This document shows, piece after piece, positions 24,436 to 35,289 of a stretch of 64,000 nucleotides of DNA. Position 1 is the stretch's first letter. Each line of letters begins with the position of its first letter. The notes under the pieces were generated by a model. The model had not been told where the DNA came from. It searched no databases and saw only the letters and a list, made by a program, of their open reading frames with translations. The position numbers and the translations under genes are program-made. The stretch is from assembly GCA_028583605.1 (NCBI GenBank), contig CM053335.1, positions 13,547,053 to 13,611,052 of the forward strand, written 5' to 3'. The DNA comes from Dastarcus helophoroides. Taxonomy: Eukaryota; Arthropoda; Insecta; Coleoptera; Bothrideridae.

Positions 24436-26290
24436 TTTTGACTTTTGTTGTAGCTTTTGGAAACTTTTTGAAATTTTTGTAATGAAAATTTCGACTTTTT
24501 TCAAAAGGTGGACTTTTTTAAAATAACTTTGTTTTTGTTTGGAAAAGATGACTTTTTGATACTACTTTTACTTTTTTCTAAAGAATTTGATATTTATGAA
24601 GATCACGGCTTTTTTTCTATAAATTTCGACTTTCTGAAAACTGACCTTTTGAAATTTCGACATTTCAAAATTAACTATATTTCTAAATTATGACTTCTTT
24701 GTAGAAATTTAGATTTCAAATCTTTGCTCTTTTATCAAAATTTTCATCTTTTTATATTTAAATATTGATTAATTGAAATAATTTGACTTTGAGATTTCCA
24801 CCTTTCTCTCTGAAGATGACCTTTTCAAGTTTCCATTTTTATTAACATTTCGACTTTTTCTTAAAATTTTAACTTTAAATTTTCCACGTTTTCCGGAAAT
24901 TTTTTTGTAAAGTTAACTTTAAAAAATCAACTATTCAAAATTTCAAGTTTTTTGAAGATTTGGATAAAGTTTTGACTTTTTTTGTATATTTTGACTTTCA
25001 CTAAATTTACTTTTTGTAATTGTTGTCTTACGACTTTTTTTTCGACTCTTTTTATACTTTATTAACTTTTTTTTGAAATTTCTGCTTTTTTTGGTAAGTT
25101 CAAAATTTGGACGTCCTCGAATTTTATATAAAAATTTTGACTTTTTCAAAATTATAGCATTTCAAAGTAATGTACTTTTATTTTCAATATTTCAACTTTT
25201 CTTAAAAAATGAAAAATTTGAAAAATTTTACTAAAATTAAAAATGTCAATTTTTTATCAAAATTCCGACTTTTTTTAAAAATATGATTTATATTGAGGAT
25301 TTCTACTTTATTCTTTATTACTAGAAATTTAAATTCTTTCAAACTGGGTAGCAGAAATGTTAAATAAAATTAATAAACAGATTTCTACTTCTTTTCGAAA
25401 TTTGGATTTTCTTTCTTTTTTGGTCCTTGGTTATCCTCAAAAATTGAAATACAAATCTTGTCCCCTTGAAGATGATAGCTTGGCTATCGAAAAGCGTTGT
25501 GTTTTTTAATCGATTTACACAATTTGTATTTCAAATTTTGTTGAATCCTACCTTCGAAAATCCTAAAAATGCAATCGTGAATGGATTTCTTCTATTTCTG
25601 ATAGTACTCTAGGATTTTTATGTGATGATTAAATGTCAATTTAACGAGTTCGAATCAAGTAAAGAACATACGTAAGCATGCCAAAAAAATGACATCCCAC
25701 ACTAGATGAGAAAACGTTTTCTTCACGTGATGTAAGTAAAAATGTTTAAGTTTTAAATTTTCAAAATAAGTCGATACTTTAAAAAGTAGAAAATAAGAAA
25801 AGTAAGAAGAAATATAAAGAAAATAAGAAATTTTCAAAAAAAGGCGAATTCTTCAAAACCTAGTCAGGATTTTCAAGAAGTGTCCAATGTTTTAAAAAGC
25901 CGAAATCTTCAGGAAAAGTTGAATTATTTAAGTGATCGAAATTTTCGAAACATGTCAACTATTTGAGAAGTCGAAATCTGGAAAAAGTTAAAATTTTCAA
26001 ACAAAGTACAAATTATGAAGTCAACATTTAAAAAAAAATTAAGTTTCAAAAATATTTATATTTTAAGAAAAAAAATTGAAATTATTAATAAATCTTATTT
26101 TTTTAACTTGAAGTTTTCAAAAAAGTGACATTTCAATTCACGATGTCCAAACAGTTTGGAAGATCTAAATTCTGAGAAAAAAATTGAGATTTTCGTAGAA
26201 AGGTTGAAGTTTTTGAAAAAGCCAGAATTGTCGACAGAAGTTGAAATTTTGAAAACAGAATAAAAATTTTCATATTCCCATTCCTTTCCT
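24436..26290. repeat. Degenerate AT-rich repeat, T-rich then A-rich
   Basis: T-rich to about 25410, then A-rich from about 25740 to 26270, separated by a ribozyme repeat remnant (25420-25535) and a short low-repeat stretch. No gene. Confidence 0.7.
25420..25535. repeat. Penelope-like ribozyme repeat, copy h (degenerate)
   Basis: Reduced copy: GGTCCTTGGTTATCC, AATACAAATCTTGTCCCC, GATGATAGCTTGGCTATCGA and TTGTGTTTTTTAATC. Both arms are internally deleted. Confidence 0.6.
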
Positions 26291-26756
26291 CAAATCGTCA
26301 AGGTAAGAATTAAGAATTTACATAGAAATATTGATCGAATTTCGACCATAACAGATGCGATTTGATTTGGTACGACCGAGCTAGAGAATGTATAAAATAG
26401 TTGTTCTTGTTTCAGATTCGGTCAGAATTAAAATCTTATGTTTTATGAGACATTCACTGGTTATTTAAGTAACAGCTATCCAAAATGTGAAAATGATTTT
26501 CTTAACAGTACACTTCCATTGATTATAATTTTTTTCTGTGTCAATCTTGATCTTGCAAGAAATATTTCTCTGCGACCGTCGAGTGGGTTCACACCTTTTA
26601 ATTCCAGTTTCCCAACTTGGAAATCTAACGATAGACAAGCCGTTTTTATTAACTTTTCCTGCTTCATTAACACATCATAACATTTTTATGCAAGACTCGC
26701 CTTTTTCTAACTTTTTCCTCGGAAGACTCACCTTGATGTTCCCGCTGAAGCACACG
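26291..26756. other. Upstream region of the 26.8 kb peptide gene
   Basis: Low-repeat sequence leading into the TATA box. The opposed short frames at 26438-26680 and 26476-26673 overlap on both strands and are not supported. ATGCAAGAC at about 26687 is a weak match to the upstream element of the other peptide genes. Confidence 0.4.
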
Positions 26757-26764
26757 TATAAATA
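26757..26764 (+). promoter_or_regulatory. TATA box of the 26.8 kb peptide gene
   Basis: TATAAATA, 62 bases upstream of the ATG. Transcription would start near 26785-26792, giving a leader of about 30 bases. Confidence 0.8.
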
Positions 26765-26818
26765 CCCGCGACGGTTAACTATCTTCAACAGTTAGCATAA
26801 ACGTTAAAATCCTCAACA

Positions 26819-27007
26819 ATGAAGATCTTCGCCGCTTTGGTCGTCCTATGCTTGGTCGCAATGGTCTCATCTAGTACGATCGCGTTACCCGCGGTCGCCA
26901 CCAGCGTAATTTCAGGACCCACGTGGGTGGGTGGATCCGCGATTGTTGGAACTCACGTGATCGCCCCAGGACTTGGTCTGCCACTGGGGGTGGCGAAAAT
27001 TTGGTAA
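26819..27007 (+). CDS. Small secreted Val/Ala/Gly-rich peptide, 62 aa
   Basis: Residues 1-18 form a signal peptide (MKIFAALVVLCLVAMVSS, with a Lys then a hydrophobic core and small residues before the cut). The mature part of about 44 residues is rich in Val, Ala, Gly, Ile and Pro, has no Cys, and ends AKIW. One exon, no intron needed. The start is fixed by the TATA box 62 bases upstream and by CAACAATG. It is the most divergent of five similar genes in the window: the others are richer in Gly and some carry His. A secreted structural or surface peptide is likely (cuticle or gland product), but I recognise no named family and the function is unknown. Its base composition is clearly richer in GC than the surrounding repeats. 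Confidence 0.85.
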   Translation: MKIFAALVVLCLVAMVSSSTIALPAVATSVISGPTWVGGSAIVGTHVIAPGLGLPLGVAKIW

Positions 27008-27512
27008 ACTGAACGATTTCAGTGAGCATATTGACCTAATGATGTTAAATATAGATTAAAACGAGCTGATGTCGATTTCGTGTTTTTGTTTACCATCCAA
27101 AATGATTTATTTCCTTTCCTATTGCTGTTTTATTAGGCGTTTAGTTTCAAAGTCAATTAGTTTTGCTTGCCTGCGTTTTAATTAAACGTTTACTGGACTT
27201 AAAACGTGATTAGGTTCGATAGTAATTCGAGTAGTACTAGAAACGTAATAATCTCTACGAGGGTTGCTTTTGTAAGCTGGTAAAAAAATTTTGGATTTAC
27301 TAATTTTAAAGTCATGTTTTTTTACTTTTTTTAAATTAATATTGAGTATGAATTTTTTTTTTTATCAAAGATGTCATTAAATGCTTTTGCAGTACGTTTG
27401 TTCCGCCTTTTTTAAAATAATCCTCATGTCCCCACTGGTCACATAGATAGGGAACTGGAAATTAGCCAGTCTCCAGTTGCAAGAATTCCGAAAAAATGTC
27501 ATCCTTACAAAA
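27008..27512. other. Spacer downstream of the 26.8 kb gene
   Basis: No gene recognised. No AATAAA was found close to the stop; the peptide gene's 3' end is undetermined. Confidence 0.4.
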
Positions 27513-27614
27513 TTTAAATACAGAATTTGTCCCCTGAAACCAAGAAAGATTAAAAAACACAACAAAAGTTGCTCTAACCTGTTTCGACAGCCAAACTGTC
27601 GTCTTTAGAGAGAA
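27513..27614 (-). repeat. Penelope-like ribozyme repeat, copy i (one arm)
   Basis: Single arm. The minus-strand core reads CTAAAGA instead of CTGAAGA, so the ribozyme is mutated. Stem II GACAG/CTGTC is kept. It lies just before the mariner-type pseudogene. Confidence 0.7.
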
Positions 27615-28205
27615 ATTGAGAAAAAAAATCCTTATAAAATGACAATCCTCCATGAACTTTTAGAAGATGATCCGGATAGAAGACTCCAGTTTTGCGAACA
27701 AATGATGGATCTACTTGACAGAAATGTTCTACGCATAGAAAATATCCTATTTTTAGATGAAATTTATGTGAAATGATGAGCTAAACCGTTAAAATTGTGG
27801 TTACTGGGCAGACTACAATCCACACTGGATGAGGGTAGGCCACACTAAACATCCAAAGAAAGTCAATGTTTGGGCATGTTGGTGATCGAGTTATGGGACC
27901 AATTTTCGTCCAAGGAAATCTCAATGGGGCAGGATTAGAATTCTTGCAGGAAGAGCAAATTCCTGATTTAGCTATTTTGTTTCCTGATCCGGTCGAAGCT
28001 GATGTCCCGAATAGAAACATCTGGTTTCAACAAGACGGTGCCCCTCCTCATTTTGCAGGACCTGTCCGTGAGTATCTGGATAATGTATTTCCAGACAGAG
28101 ATGGATTGGTAGAAGAGGACCTTTTGAATGGCCACCTAGGTCTCCGGACTTAACACCTGTGGACTATTTCTTATGGGGGTGTTTAGAGAGCAAAGTTATT
28201 AATAC

Positions 28206-28580
28206 TGTAACTCAATGGAAATAGGTGGAATAGAATTTTGAATAGAATTGTATAATTTAGTAACTAAAAAAAAAGTTTCTAGAAGGATCTGATAAGGGGA
28301 AAGCGGCCGCGATAACGAAACAAATGGCAGATAAGCGTTCCAGAAATTTCGGGAACGATAAGCCTTATCTGCCAAAAAGTTCTAGAAGCCGGGGGCCAAA
28401 ACTATAAAAGGCGGTCAGTTTTCCCTCGAGTCAGTCAGTTAGAATCAGTGTAATTAGTGAGTTAGTAGAAGTCAATAATAAGTGAGTTAATTGTCAATTG
28501 TGGTGATCCAAGTTGAGTTCAGTAATAAAGTGGGTATAATCCATCACGTGTAATCAATTCGAACCGATAAGCCCGTAACA
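28206..28580 (+). mobile_element. Solo LTR, Ty3/gypsy-like, copy 1
   Basis: 375 bp, starts TGTAAC and ends GTAACA (TG...CA). Flanked by ATAC at 28202-28205 and 28581-28584, a 4 bp target duplication. Promoter layout: heat-shock-type elements, TATAAAAG at 28403-28410, TCAGTCAGTT start-site-like block near 28431, AATAAA at 28524-28529. The second copy is 61389-61763 on the minus strand. No internal retroelement genes are in the window, so both are recombination products of full elements. The 4 bp duplication and LTR size suggest Ty3/gypsy, but this is not proven. Confidence 0.85.
28277..28387 (+). promoter_or_regulatory. Three heat-shock elements in the LTR
   Basis: TTCTAGAA at 28277-28284, TTCCAGAAATTTCGGGAA at 28338-28355 (four alternating TTC/GAA units at perfect 5 bp spacing) and TTCTAGAA at 28380-28387, all upstream of TATAAAAG. 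This matches the nGAAn rule for heat-shock factor binding sites. In copy 2 the first element is intact, the third is TTCCAGAA, and the central one keeps its two inner units. Confidence 0.75.
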
Positions 28581-28693
28581 ATACCAAGCCTGCAAATATT
28601 GAGGAGTTGAAAGGACGAATACGACAGGAGTGTAGACTAATTTCCCCCGAACAAACTAGAAATGTTCAAAACGAGTTTCAGTTCCGTTTAGGA

Positions 28694-28800
28694 CAGGGGT
28701 CGGTAAACCACATGCGGGTCTTTTAAAAGACAATTGCGGTTTTTTAAATTCATCCAAAGAGATTGAATGGACAGACACCAGAAAATGAGTACTCATTAAA
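28694..28800 (+). mobile_element. Left end of a hAT-like element
   Basis: CAGGGGTCGGTAAACCACAT followed by GCGGGTCTTTTAAAAGACAA is typical of non-autonomous hAT termini. It cuts off the mariner-type pseudogene. The preceding 8 bases GTTTAGGA would be the target duplication, but I did not find the matching right end. The A-rich repeat begins inside it. Confidence 0.55.
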
Positions 28801-29765
28801 CAAGTGACCCACAGAAGTCGAAATTTCCAAAAATACTTTTCTAGGAGTTTTTACGTTTTGCTACAATTTTAAGAAGTATTTTTTCGAAATTTTTGCTCAA
28901 TTTGCATTAACATTCTGGAAAACACATTAAATTTGAAATTTCTAGAAAAAAATCAATTTGGGGAGTCGAAATTTCTAAAAATTATATTTTTCTCATGATT
29001 TTTACTTTTTTATTTGTAAATTTTCTACAGCCTTGAAATTTCGTGAAAAAAAGTTAAATTACTTTTGTGAGAAAAAAATCTAAATTAACAGAAAAAGCAA
29101 ATATCGAAATAAAAGCTGAAATTTCTAGAAAAAGCCGAATTTTCAGAAAAAGGAAGAGATTTCGCAAAAATTGAGAAAAAAAGATTTCGAAAAAATTAAG
29201 AAAAAGAGACTTCAAAAAAATTGAGAAAAAGAAAGAGATTTTAAACAAATCGAAAAAAAGGAAGAGATTTCGAAAAAAACGAATTTATCAAAAGTTCTCA
29301 AAAAAAGGAAAAAGTTTAGCAAAAAGAATAAAATTTCGACAATAGAAACCAGACGTAGAAAATTAAAAACCTAACATTTTTAGACAAATTTGAATTTTTT
29401 GAAAAACTACATAATATCAAAAAGATAAATTGTAAAAATACACTAAAAGCTTAAAAAATTATCGAACTTTAAAAAATTATTCAGGGAAGACGAAATTTCG
29501 ACAAAAAATTTGCAATATTCCAGAGAAATTTAAATTTTGAGAAGAAATTTAAAATACCGAGAACAAAACGATTAAAAAAAAGTTTTCTGATAAATTCGAA
29601 TTTTCAGAAAATTGATAAAATAATTTCAAAAGAAAAGAGAATATCGATAAAACTTTCAGTTTTGAGAAAAGTATTGATGGTCAACATTTTTCAAGGAAAG
29701 CCAAATTTTAAGAAAAAAATCAAATTTTGAGATTTGAATATAGATAAGTTTCCTCGAAATTAAGC

Positions 29766-29965
29766 TTGAAATTGAAACACAGAACTTGTCCCCTGAAACC
29801 AAGAAAGATTAAAAAACACAACAAAGGTTGCTCTAACGCGTTTCGACAGCCAAGCTGTCATCTTCAGAGAGAAACTGTTGTGTTTCTTAATCTTTCTTGG
29901 TCTCAGGGGACAAGTTCTGTGTTTCAATTTTTGAAGATAACCAAGGACCAGTCCGTTCCATCAAA
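29766..29965. repeat. Penelope-like ribozyme repeat, copy j (two arms)
   Basis: Left arm with complete ribozyme core on the minus strand, then a right arm that lacks the core and begins TGTTGTGTTTCTTAATC, ending at CCAGTCCGTTCCATCAAAG. Confidence 0.8.
29827..29875 (-). ncRNA. Hammerhead ribozyme motif (copy j)
   Basis: Minus strand: GTTTCTCT, CTGAAGA, T, GACAG/CTTGG/CTGTC, GAAA, CGCG, TT, AGAGCAAC. Stem I has four pairs, one C-U mismatch and three more pairs. The core is complete. Confidence 0.65.
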
Positions 29966-30570
29966 GCTTGAAATTTCCAAAAGAGTTTAATTGTGAAAAA
30001 AGAGATTTTGAAAAATAATGAATTCGTCAAAAGTTTCCAAAAATAGCAAAATTTTAGAAAAAACACTTTGAACTTTAACAATAGATTGAAATTTGCAAAA
30101 CAAATTTTTGTTTAGATAAATTTAAATTTTGTTAAAAATTGTAACAATCAAAATGTTAGAAAAATTGTGGAACTTTTTCAGAAGTCGAAGTTTTTCAGAG
30201 GAGAATAAAATAAAAAAAATGCATTTTTCTAAAGAAAGTTAAATTTTGAGAATAAAATTGAAATTTCGAGAACACGAATTAAAAAAAAATCCAAATGTTC
30301 AGAGAAATTAGAATTTTATTAGAATTGATTAGTTTTGAAAGTAAGTGTTGATACAACTTCGAGAAAACTGTTGAACTTTAAATGAAGGTTAAATTTTAAG
30401 AAAAAAAAACAAATCTTGAGATTAAGTCAAAGATGGTGAAAATTGACAAATTTTGTCGAAGAAATCGTAGCTTGCAGAAACAATAAAATGTCTAATTTTA
30501 AGTCATAATTTCGAAAAAACCCGAATTTAGCGAAACAAGTCCAAATTTGTAGAAAATAAATAAAAGTTTA

Positions 30571-30722
30571 AATTGAAATACAGAACTTCCCTGAAACCAA
30601 GAGAGATTAAAAAACACAACAAAGGTTGCTCTAACGCGTTTCCTCAGCCAAGCTGTCATCTTCAGAGAGAATCTCTCTGTATTTCAATTTTTGAAGATAA
30701 CCAAGGACCAGTCCGTTCTATC
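30571..30722. repeat. Penelope-like ribozyme repeat, copy k
   Basis: Left arm with hairpin changed to GACAG/CTGAG on the minus strand, then a heavily deleted right arm (TGTATTTCAATTTTTGAAG to CCAGTCCGTTC). Confidence 0.7.
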
Positions 30723-33700
30723 AAAAATAAAGTTTAAATGTTTAGTAAAAGTTAATATTTGGGCAAATTGGCTAAATTTGGAAAACGAACGAATTTAAAA
30801 AAAATATATAGAAATTTCGAGAAAAGTGTTGAGGTGTTGAAGGTCAAAATTTTCCAGATAAAGTCAAATTTTGAGATTAGGTCAAACATTTTGAAAATAT
30901 GTTGATAAATTTCGTCGAAAAAATCGCAATTTGCAGAAACAATAAAATGTCGAATTTTAAAAATCGAAATTTCGTAAACAAAAATGAATTTTGCGTAACA
31001 AGTCCAAAGTTTAAACGTTTAGTAAAAGTCAATTTTGGGGAAAATGCTAAAATTTGGTTAAAAGACGAATTAAAAAAAATTTTTGAAAGTTCTAGAAAAA
31101 AGCCGCAATTTAGAACAAAAATCGAAAAAATGTAATTTTGGAAATAAGTGAAATTTGGAAATAGATCTAAATTTTGAAAAAAAAACTTTCAAAAAACTCA
31201 AATTTCGGAAATAACTAAAATTTATAAAAATAAAATTTGATTAAATACAAAATTTTGGAATTTGGAAATAGAACTTAAAACCTTAACCTTTTAAAAAAGT
31301 TTGAATTTTAAAAACGGTTGAAATTGTCATAAAAAAATAAAATTTTCAAGAAACATCTGGTTTTTCAAAAAAAATCCTTTTTAAAAAGTCAAACAAAATT
31401 TTGTAAAAATGCTAAACTTTATAAAATTCGGAATTTAAAAAAAAACGTAGCGAATTTTAAAAATTTTTGAAGTAGCACCAATTTAAAAAAAATTCAAAAT
31501 AATTCAAATTTTTTTAAAAATTGAAATTTCTAAAAAAATTTCTTTTCAAAAATCTACATTTTAACAGACCAATCAAAATTTTAATCGTCAAAATTCACAA
31601 AAATATCGACATTTTCATAAATGTTAAAATTTCCAATAAAACGATTTCTAAAAGTGTGGAAATTCTAAAAAAAAATAGTAAAAAATGTCAGTACAAAATT
31701 TTGTAAGAAATTTAAAAATGTCCAATTTTTAAACGACATTTTTGAAGTCATTTGAAGTTAAATCGTAATTTTGACCAAAGTAAAGATTTTTTTAAAAAAG
31801 TGGTAATTTTTTTAAAAAGTCAATATTTCAAAGGGACGAAATTTTGAATTATTGTGAAGAATTGAAAAATATCGAAATGTTCAAAAAGAAAATCGAAATT
31901 TTCAAAAAAATCAAATATTTTAAGACAATAGAAACATTTCAAAAGATGCTAAAATTTTAAAGAAAATTTCAAATTTTTTTTTACTAAAAAACGAAATTTT
32001 TAAAAACGTCAAGCTTTTTTAAAAGTCGTTCTCATTTAATTAAAAAAAAAAATGTAATTCTGAAAAAAGTAAAGATTTAAAAAAGATCGAAATTTTGAGA
32101 AATGGCCAAAAATAGCTGAGATTTAAAAAAATATTATGATTTGACAATTTGATTTGAAGTTGAAATTTCAAAATAATCGAAATTAAAAAAAAACAATCGA
32201 CAATTAAAAAACGTCAAAATTTTCACCAAATATTTGAGATTTCGAAAATTACAAATTTTTGATTTTTAAAAAATAAAGAGACTTTAAAAATGCCGATATT
32301 TTTAAAAAAGTCACAAACATTTTTTAAAAACAAATTAAACTTTCAAAAAATTTGGAGTCGAAACTTTGAAAAATGTTAAAATTTTTATAAAAAATTAAAA
32401 TTTTCAGAAAACTTCCAGATTTTCGGCAACAAAAATCTAAATTTTGAAATAATTCGAACTTTTTAAAAAGGTCACGCTCGATTTTCGAATTTTGAAAATT
32501 TTTAAATCTTAATTTTTAAAAAGAGACAAAATTTTGAAAATTCAAAATTTCCAAAAGAATTCAAAATATTTGAAAAATTTTCAAAAAAATTTAAATTCAA
32601 ATGAATTTTGAGAAAAGATTAAAATTTTTAAGAGTCGAAATTTTGAATAATGTCAACATTTTTATAAAAAGTTTTAATTTTCAATAAAAAGTCGAGCACA
32701 ACAAAAAGTGAATTATTTTGTAAAATTCTAATTTTGTAAAAAAGCGTTTTAAGCCAAAGATTTTGACGTTTTCAAAATAGTAAGAGTCGAAAATTTGAAA
32801 AATGTAGAAATTTTCATAAAAAACTAAAATTTTCAAAAAAAAATCCAGATTTTTAACGAAGAAAAATCGAAATTTCGAAATAAATCGAACTTTTAAAAAG
32901 TCGGACTGGATTTTCGAATTTTGAAAATTTTTAAGAGCCCTACTAATTTTCAAAAAGAGACAAAATTTTGAAAATTCTAAATTTTTAAAAGAATTCAAAA
33001 TATTTGAAAAAACGACATTCTCAAAAAATTCCCAATTTTCGAAAAAATCGAACTTTTTAAAAAAGTCAGACTAGATTTTCGAATTTAGAACATTTTTAAG
33101 AGTCCTACTAAATATGCTATTTTCAAATTTAAACATGGTATTTTGATAAAAATTTCTAATTTCTGGTAATAGGTACTAAGATTTGCTTACTCAAAAACTG
33201 ACAACTTCTCAAATATTCCACATTTGGAAATTAGGTTCGAAATTTTGAGAATCCCGTTTCTGGTTTTAATTTGGAAATTTTTATTTTTAACTTGAAAATT
33301 GGTCTATTTTTTAAATTGTTTTTCTGAAAATTTCGATTTTCTTCTAGAGACTTTGAATTAAAATATTAAATTAATAAAATTGGAAGTTCGAAAACGAGAA
33401 ATTTATGTAAAAGAAGTTGTTTTAAAGCAGCTGAAAATTTGAAAAATTTCAGAAAAAAGTTGCAAAGTCTAAAATATCCATCATTTATGCGTGGATTAAA
33501 AAAATTCTTGAAGTTTTAAGATTGTCATACGTAATTCCAAAAAAAATCGAAAAACATTGAAATAAACCAAAAGCGAATTTTGTGGAAAAGTAAAATTGTC
33601 GATAAAAAATGTTCTAGATTTTTTAAAATAAATTTCCAATTTTTCTCTAAACGTCAATGTTTTATTAAAAGTCCAGTTTATGCTTTGTCAGGTTTTCTTG

Positions 33701-34716
33701 TTCTTGAGTTTACACACGAAATGAAAAAGGTCTAAATTTTAGGATTAAAGCCAAAATTTCTTAAAAATACACTCCTTTAAAATTTTCTATCGAAATTTCT
33801 AAAAAAAAAATTCAAAAGAACATGGAAATTAAATTTAAAATTTTGAAAACAAAAAGTCAACATTTCGCCAAAGATAACATGGAGCTTGAGGTTCAAATTT
33901 TTGAAAATCGAAATTTCCAAAAATGCGACAAGCTTTCAAAGAAAGTTAAATTGTTCCATAAATATCGTCAACAAAAACCCAAATGGTGATCTTCGTGGTG
34001 GAAAAACAATCATAATTTTCAGAATAATTCAATTTTCGAAACAGTCGAAATTTTAATCAAATCGAAATTTTGAAAAAAGATCAAAAATTATCCAAATTTC
34101 TATTAGAAAAGGTCAAAACTTGCAAAAAATAGCGAGTCAAAATTTAAAAAAAAAAACTAAAATTTTAATGAAAACAAAATAATTTCTTCAAAGTCCAAAT
34201 TTACAAAAAAGTTAGAATTAGGAGAAATTTTGGAAAAAAAGACAAAATTATGGAAATTTCTATTAGAAAAAGTCAAAACTTGCAAAAAATAATAGCGAGT
34301 CAAAATTTAAAAAAAAAACTAAAATGTCAATGAAAACAAAATAATTTCTTCAAAGTCCAAATTTACAAAAAAAGTTAGAATTAGGAGAAATTTTGGAAAA
34401 AAAGTCGAAAATTTCTAAATAATTAATATTTTGAAGAAGTCGAAAATTTCAAGAGTCAAATTTTTCAATCAAATCGTAATTTTAAAAAACAAAACCGAAC
34501 AAAATCGAATTTTCAAAAAAATTAAATCTACAATAAAGTCAAAAATAATACCTTCAAGAAATTGGAAATTTTCAAAAAAGTCGAATTCTTCAAAACAAAA
34601 AATTCGAAAATTTCAAAATCAAAATTTCAAAAAATATCGATCAATTTACAAAAAGAGTCGGGGCGTCAAAATTTTCAGGGGATTAACAAACTCGTGTTGC
34701 AGATCTGTGTTCTTTT

Positions 34717-34722
34717 TTTATT
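34717..34722 (-). terminator. Poly(A) signal of the 34.8 kb peptide gene
   Basis: AATAAA on the minus strand, 80-85 bases past the stop. It is followed by AGAACACAGATCTGC, which is also found after the poly(A) signal of the 41.6 kb gene, so the two 3' ends are homologous. Confidence 0.8.
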
Positions 34723-34801
34723 CCATTTTCGATTCTATTTACAAAATTAATGCATTAATTCAAGTCTTATATGAAACAGTTTTTGATTGCGCCGCAATCG
34801 T

Positions 34802-34984
34802 CTAGCCCAGAATTTTGCCTCCAATACCGATGCCTCCAACACCAAGTCCGATGGGGGCGACGCCGACACCAACGGCGGGTACTCCAACGCCGACGATTCC
34901 TGGTGCTACGCCGATTACTCCGCTGGCTTGAGCTACGGCGATCGCCCACAAAGCGAGTACTACGAAAACGAAGAATTTCATCAT
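34802..34984 (-). CDS. Small secreted Gly/Val-rich peptide, 60 aa
   Basis: Signal peptide at residues 1-20 (MMKFFVFVVLALWAIAVAQA), then a 40-residue mature part made almost wholly of Gly, Val, Ile, Ala, Pro and Leu with VGVG/GIGIG-type repeats, ending GGKILG. No Cys, Tyr or charged residues except one Lys. One exon. The ATG pair is placed by the TATA box 66-73 bases upstream. Closest relative in the window is 41620-41781: same signal peptide, same GGKILG end and same 3' UTR, in opposite orientation across the pyrimidine tract. The frames at 34771-34989 and 34787-35152 on the other strand are shadows. A hydrophobic secreted structural peptide (cuticle, gland or surface coat) is plausible but inferred. 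Confidence 0.88.
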   Translation of the reverse strand: MMKFFVFVVLALWAIAVAQASGVIGVAPGIVGVGVPAVGVGVAPIGLGVGGIGIGGKILG

Positions 34985-35049
34985 TTTGATGGTGGTTGGT
35001 GCGCTTCTAGGATTGCAAGAAACTGTACCTGGTTGGTACTGCGACGTAG

Positions 35050-35057
35050 CTTTTATA
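35050..35057 (-). promoter_or_regulatory. TATA box of the 34.8 kb peptide gene
   Basis: TATAAAAG on the minus strand. An ACAGT start-site-like word lies about 31 bases downstream (35022-35026). Confidence 0.8.
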
Positions 35058-35100
35058 GTGGAACGGGAGTTTTAAAAATTGGATTTTCTTTACAATTTTC

Positions 35101-35128
35101 TGATATTGTTGCATCATTCTTGATGCAA
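35101..35128 (-). promoter_or_regulatory. Shared upstream element, TTGCATCA/TGATGCAA pair
   Basis: Minus strand holds TTGCATCA, then ATGATGCAACAATATCA, about 60 bases upstream of the TATA box. The 17-base word is identical upstream of the 41.6 kb gene and its first 13 bases recur upstream of the 44.0 kb gene. TGATGCAA resembles C/EBP-ATF type bZIP sites; the binding protein is inferred. Confidence 0.65.
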
Positions 35129-35289
35129 GGGTATGGGGGACGTTGTGATTGATTGAGTCTAATTTCACTTTAAGGATACGTTCTCTTCTAATTGAGGAAG
35201 GTTTAATTCTTTTTGTTTATCGCTTCTTTCTAAATCTGAGGCTGGATTCACATCAATAAAATTTTGTTTTGTGCGCTGTCGCAAAAAGT

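Larger units (their letters stand above)
27648..28691 (+). pseudogene. Decayed mariner/Tc1-type transposase, split by a solo LTR
   Basis: Conceptual reading in three frames gives, in order, LLEDDPDRRLQFCEQMM, an ILFLDE block (first catalytic Asp), YNPHWMR and KVNVW, then from 27866 GDRVMGPIFVQGNL and WFQQDGAPPHFAG (second Asp), then SPDLTPVDYFLWG (third acidic position). These are hallmarks of the IS630-Tc1-mariner superfamily common in insects. Stops TGA TGA occur near 27776 and the frame shifts again near 28110. The 375 bp LTR at 28206-28580 interrupts it; the C-terminal part resumes after it (KPANIEELKGRIRQEC). A hAT-type end cuts it off at about 28692. The N-terminal DNA-binding part is missing. 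Non-functional. Confidence 0.85.
28801..34650. repeat. Degenerate AT-rich repeat, A-rich on plus strand
   Basis: 5.8 kb of AAAAGTCGAAATTTT-like units, the reverse complement of the class at 1-6 kb. Within it, about 158 bp is duplicated in tandem at 34091-34249 and 34250-34405. Two Penelope-like repeats interrupt it. Open frames here are repeat translations. Confidence 0.8.

Noticed and set aside
34771..35152. 72- and 121-codon plus-strand frames over the 34.8 kb gene
   Set aside because: Antisense shadows of the secreted peptide gene, which has the TATA box, signal peptide, paralogs and poly(A) signal.
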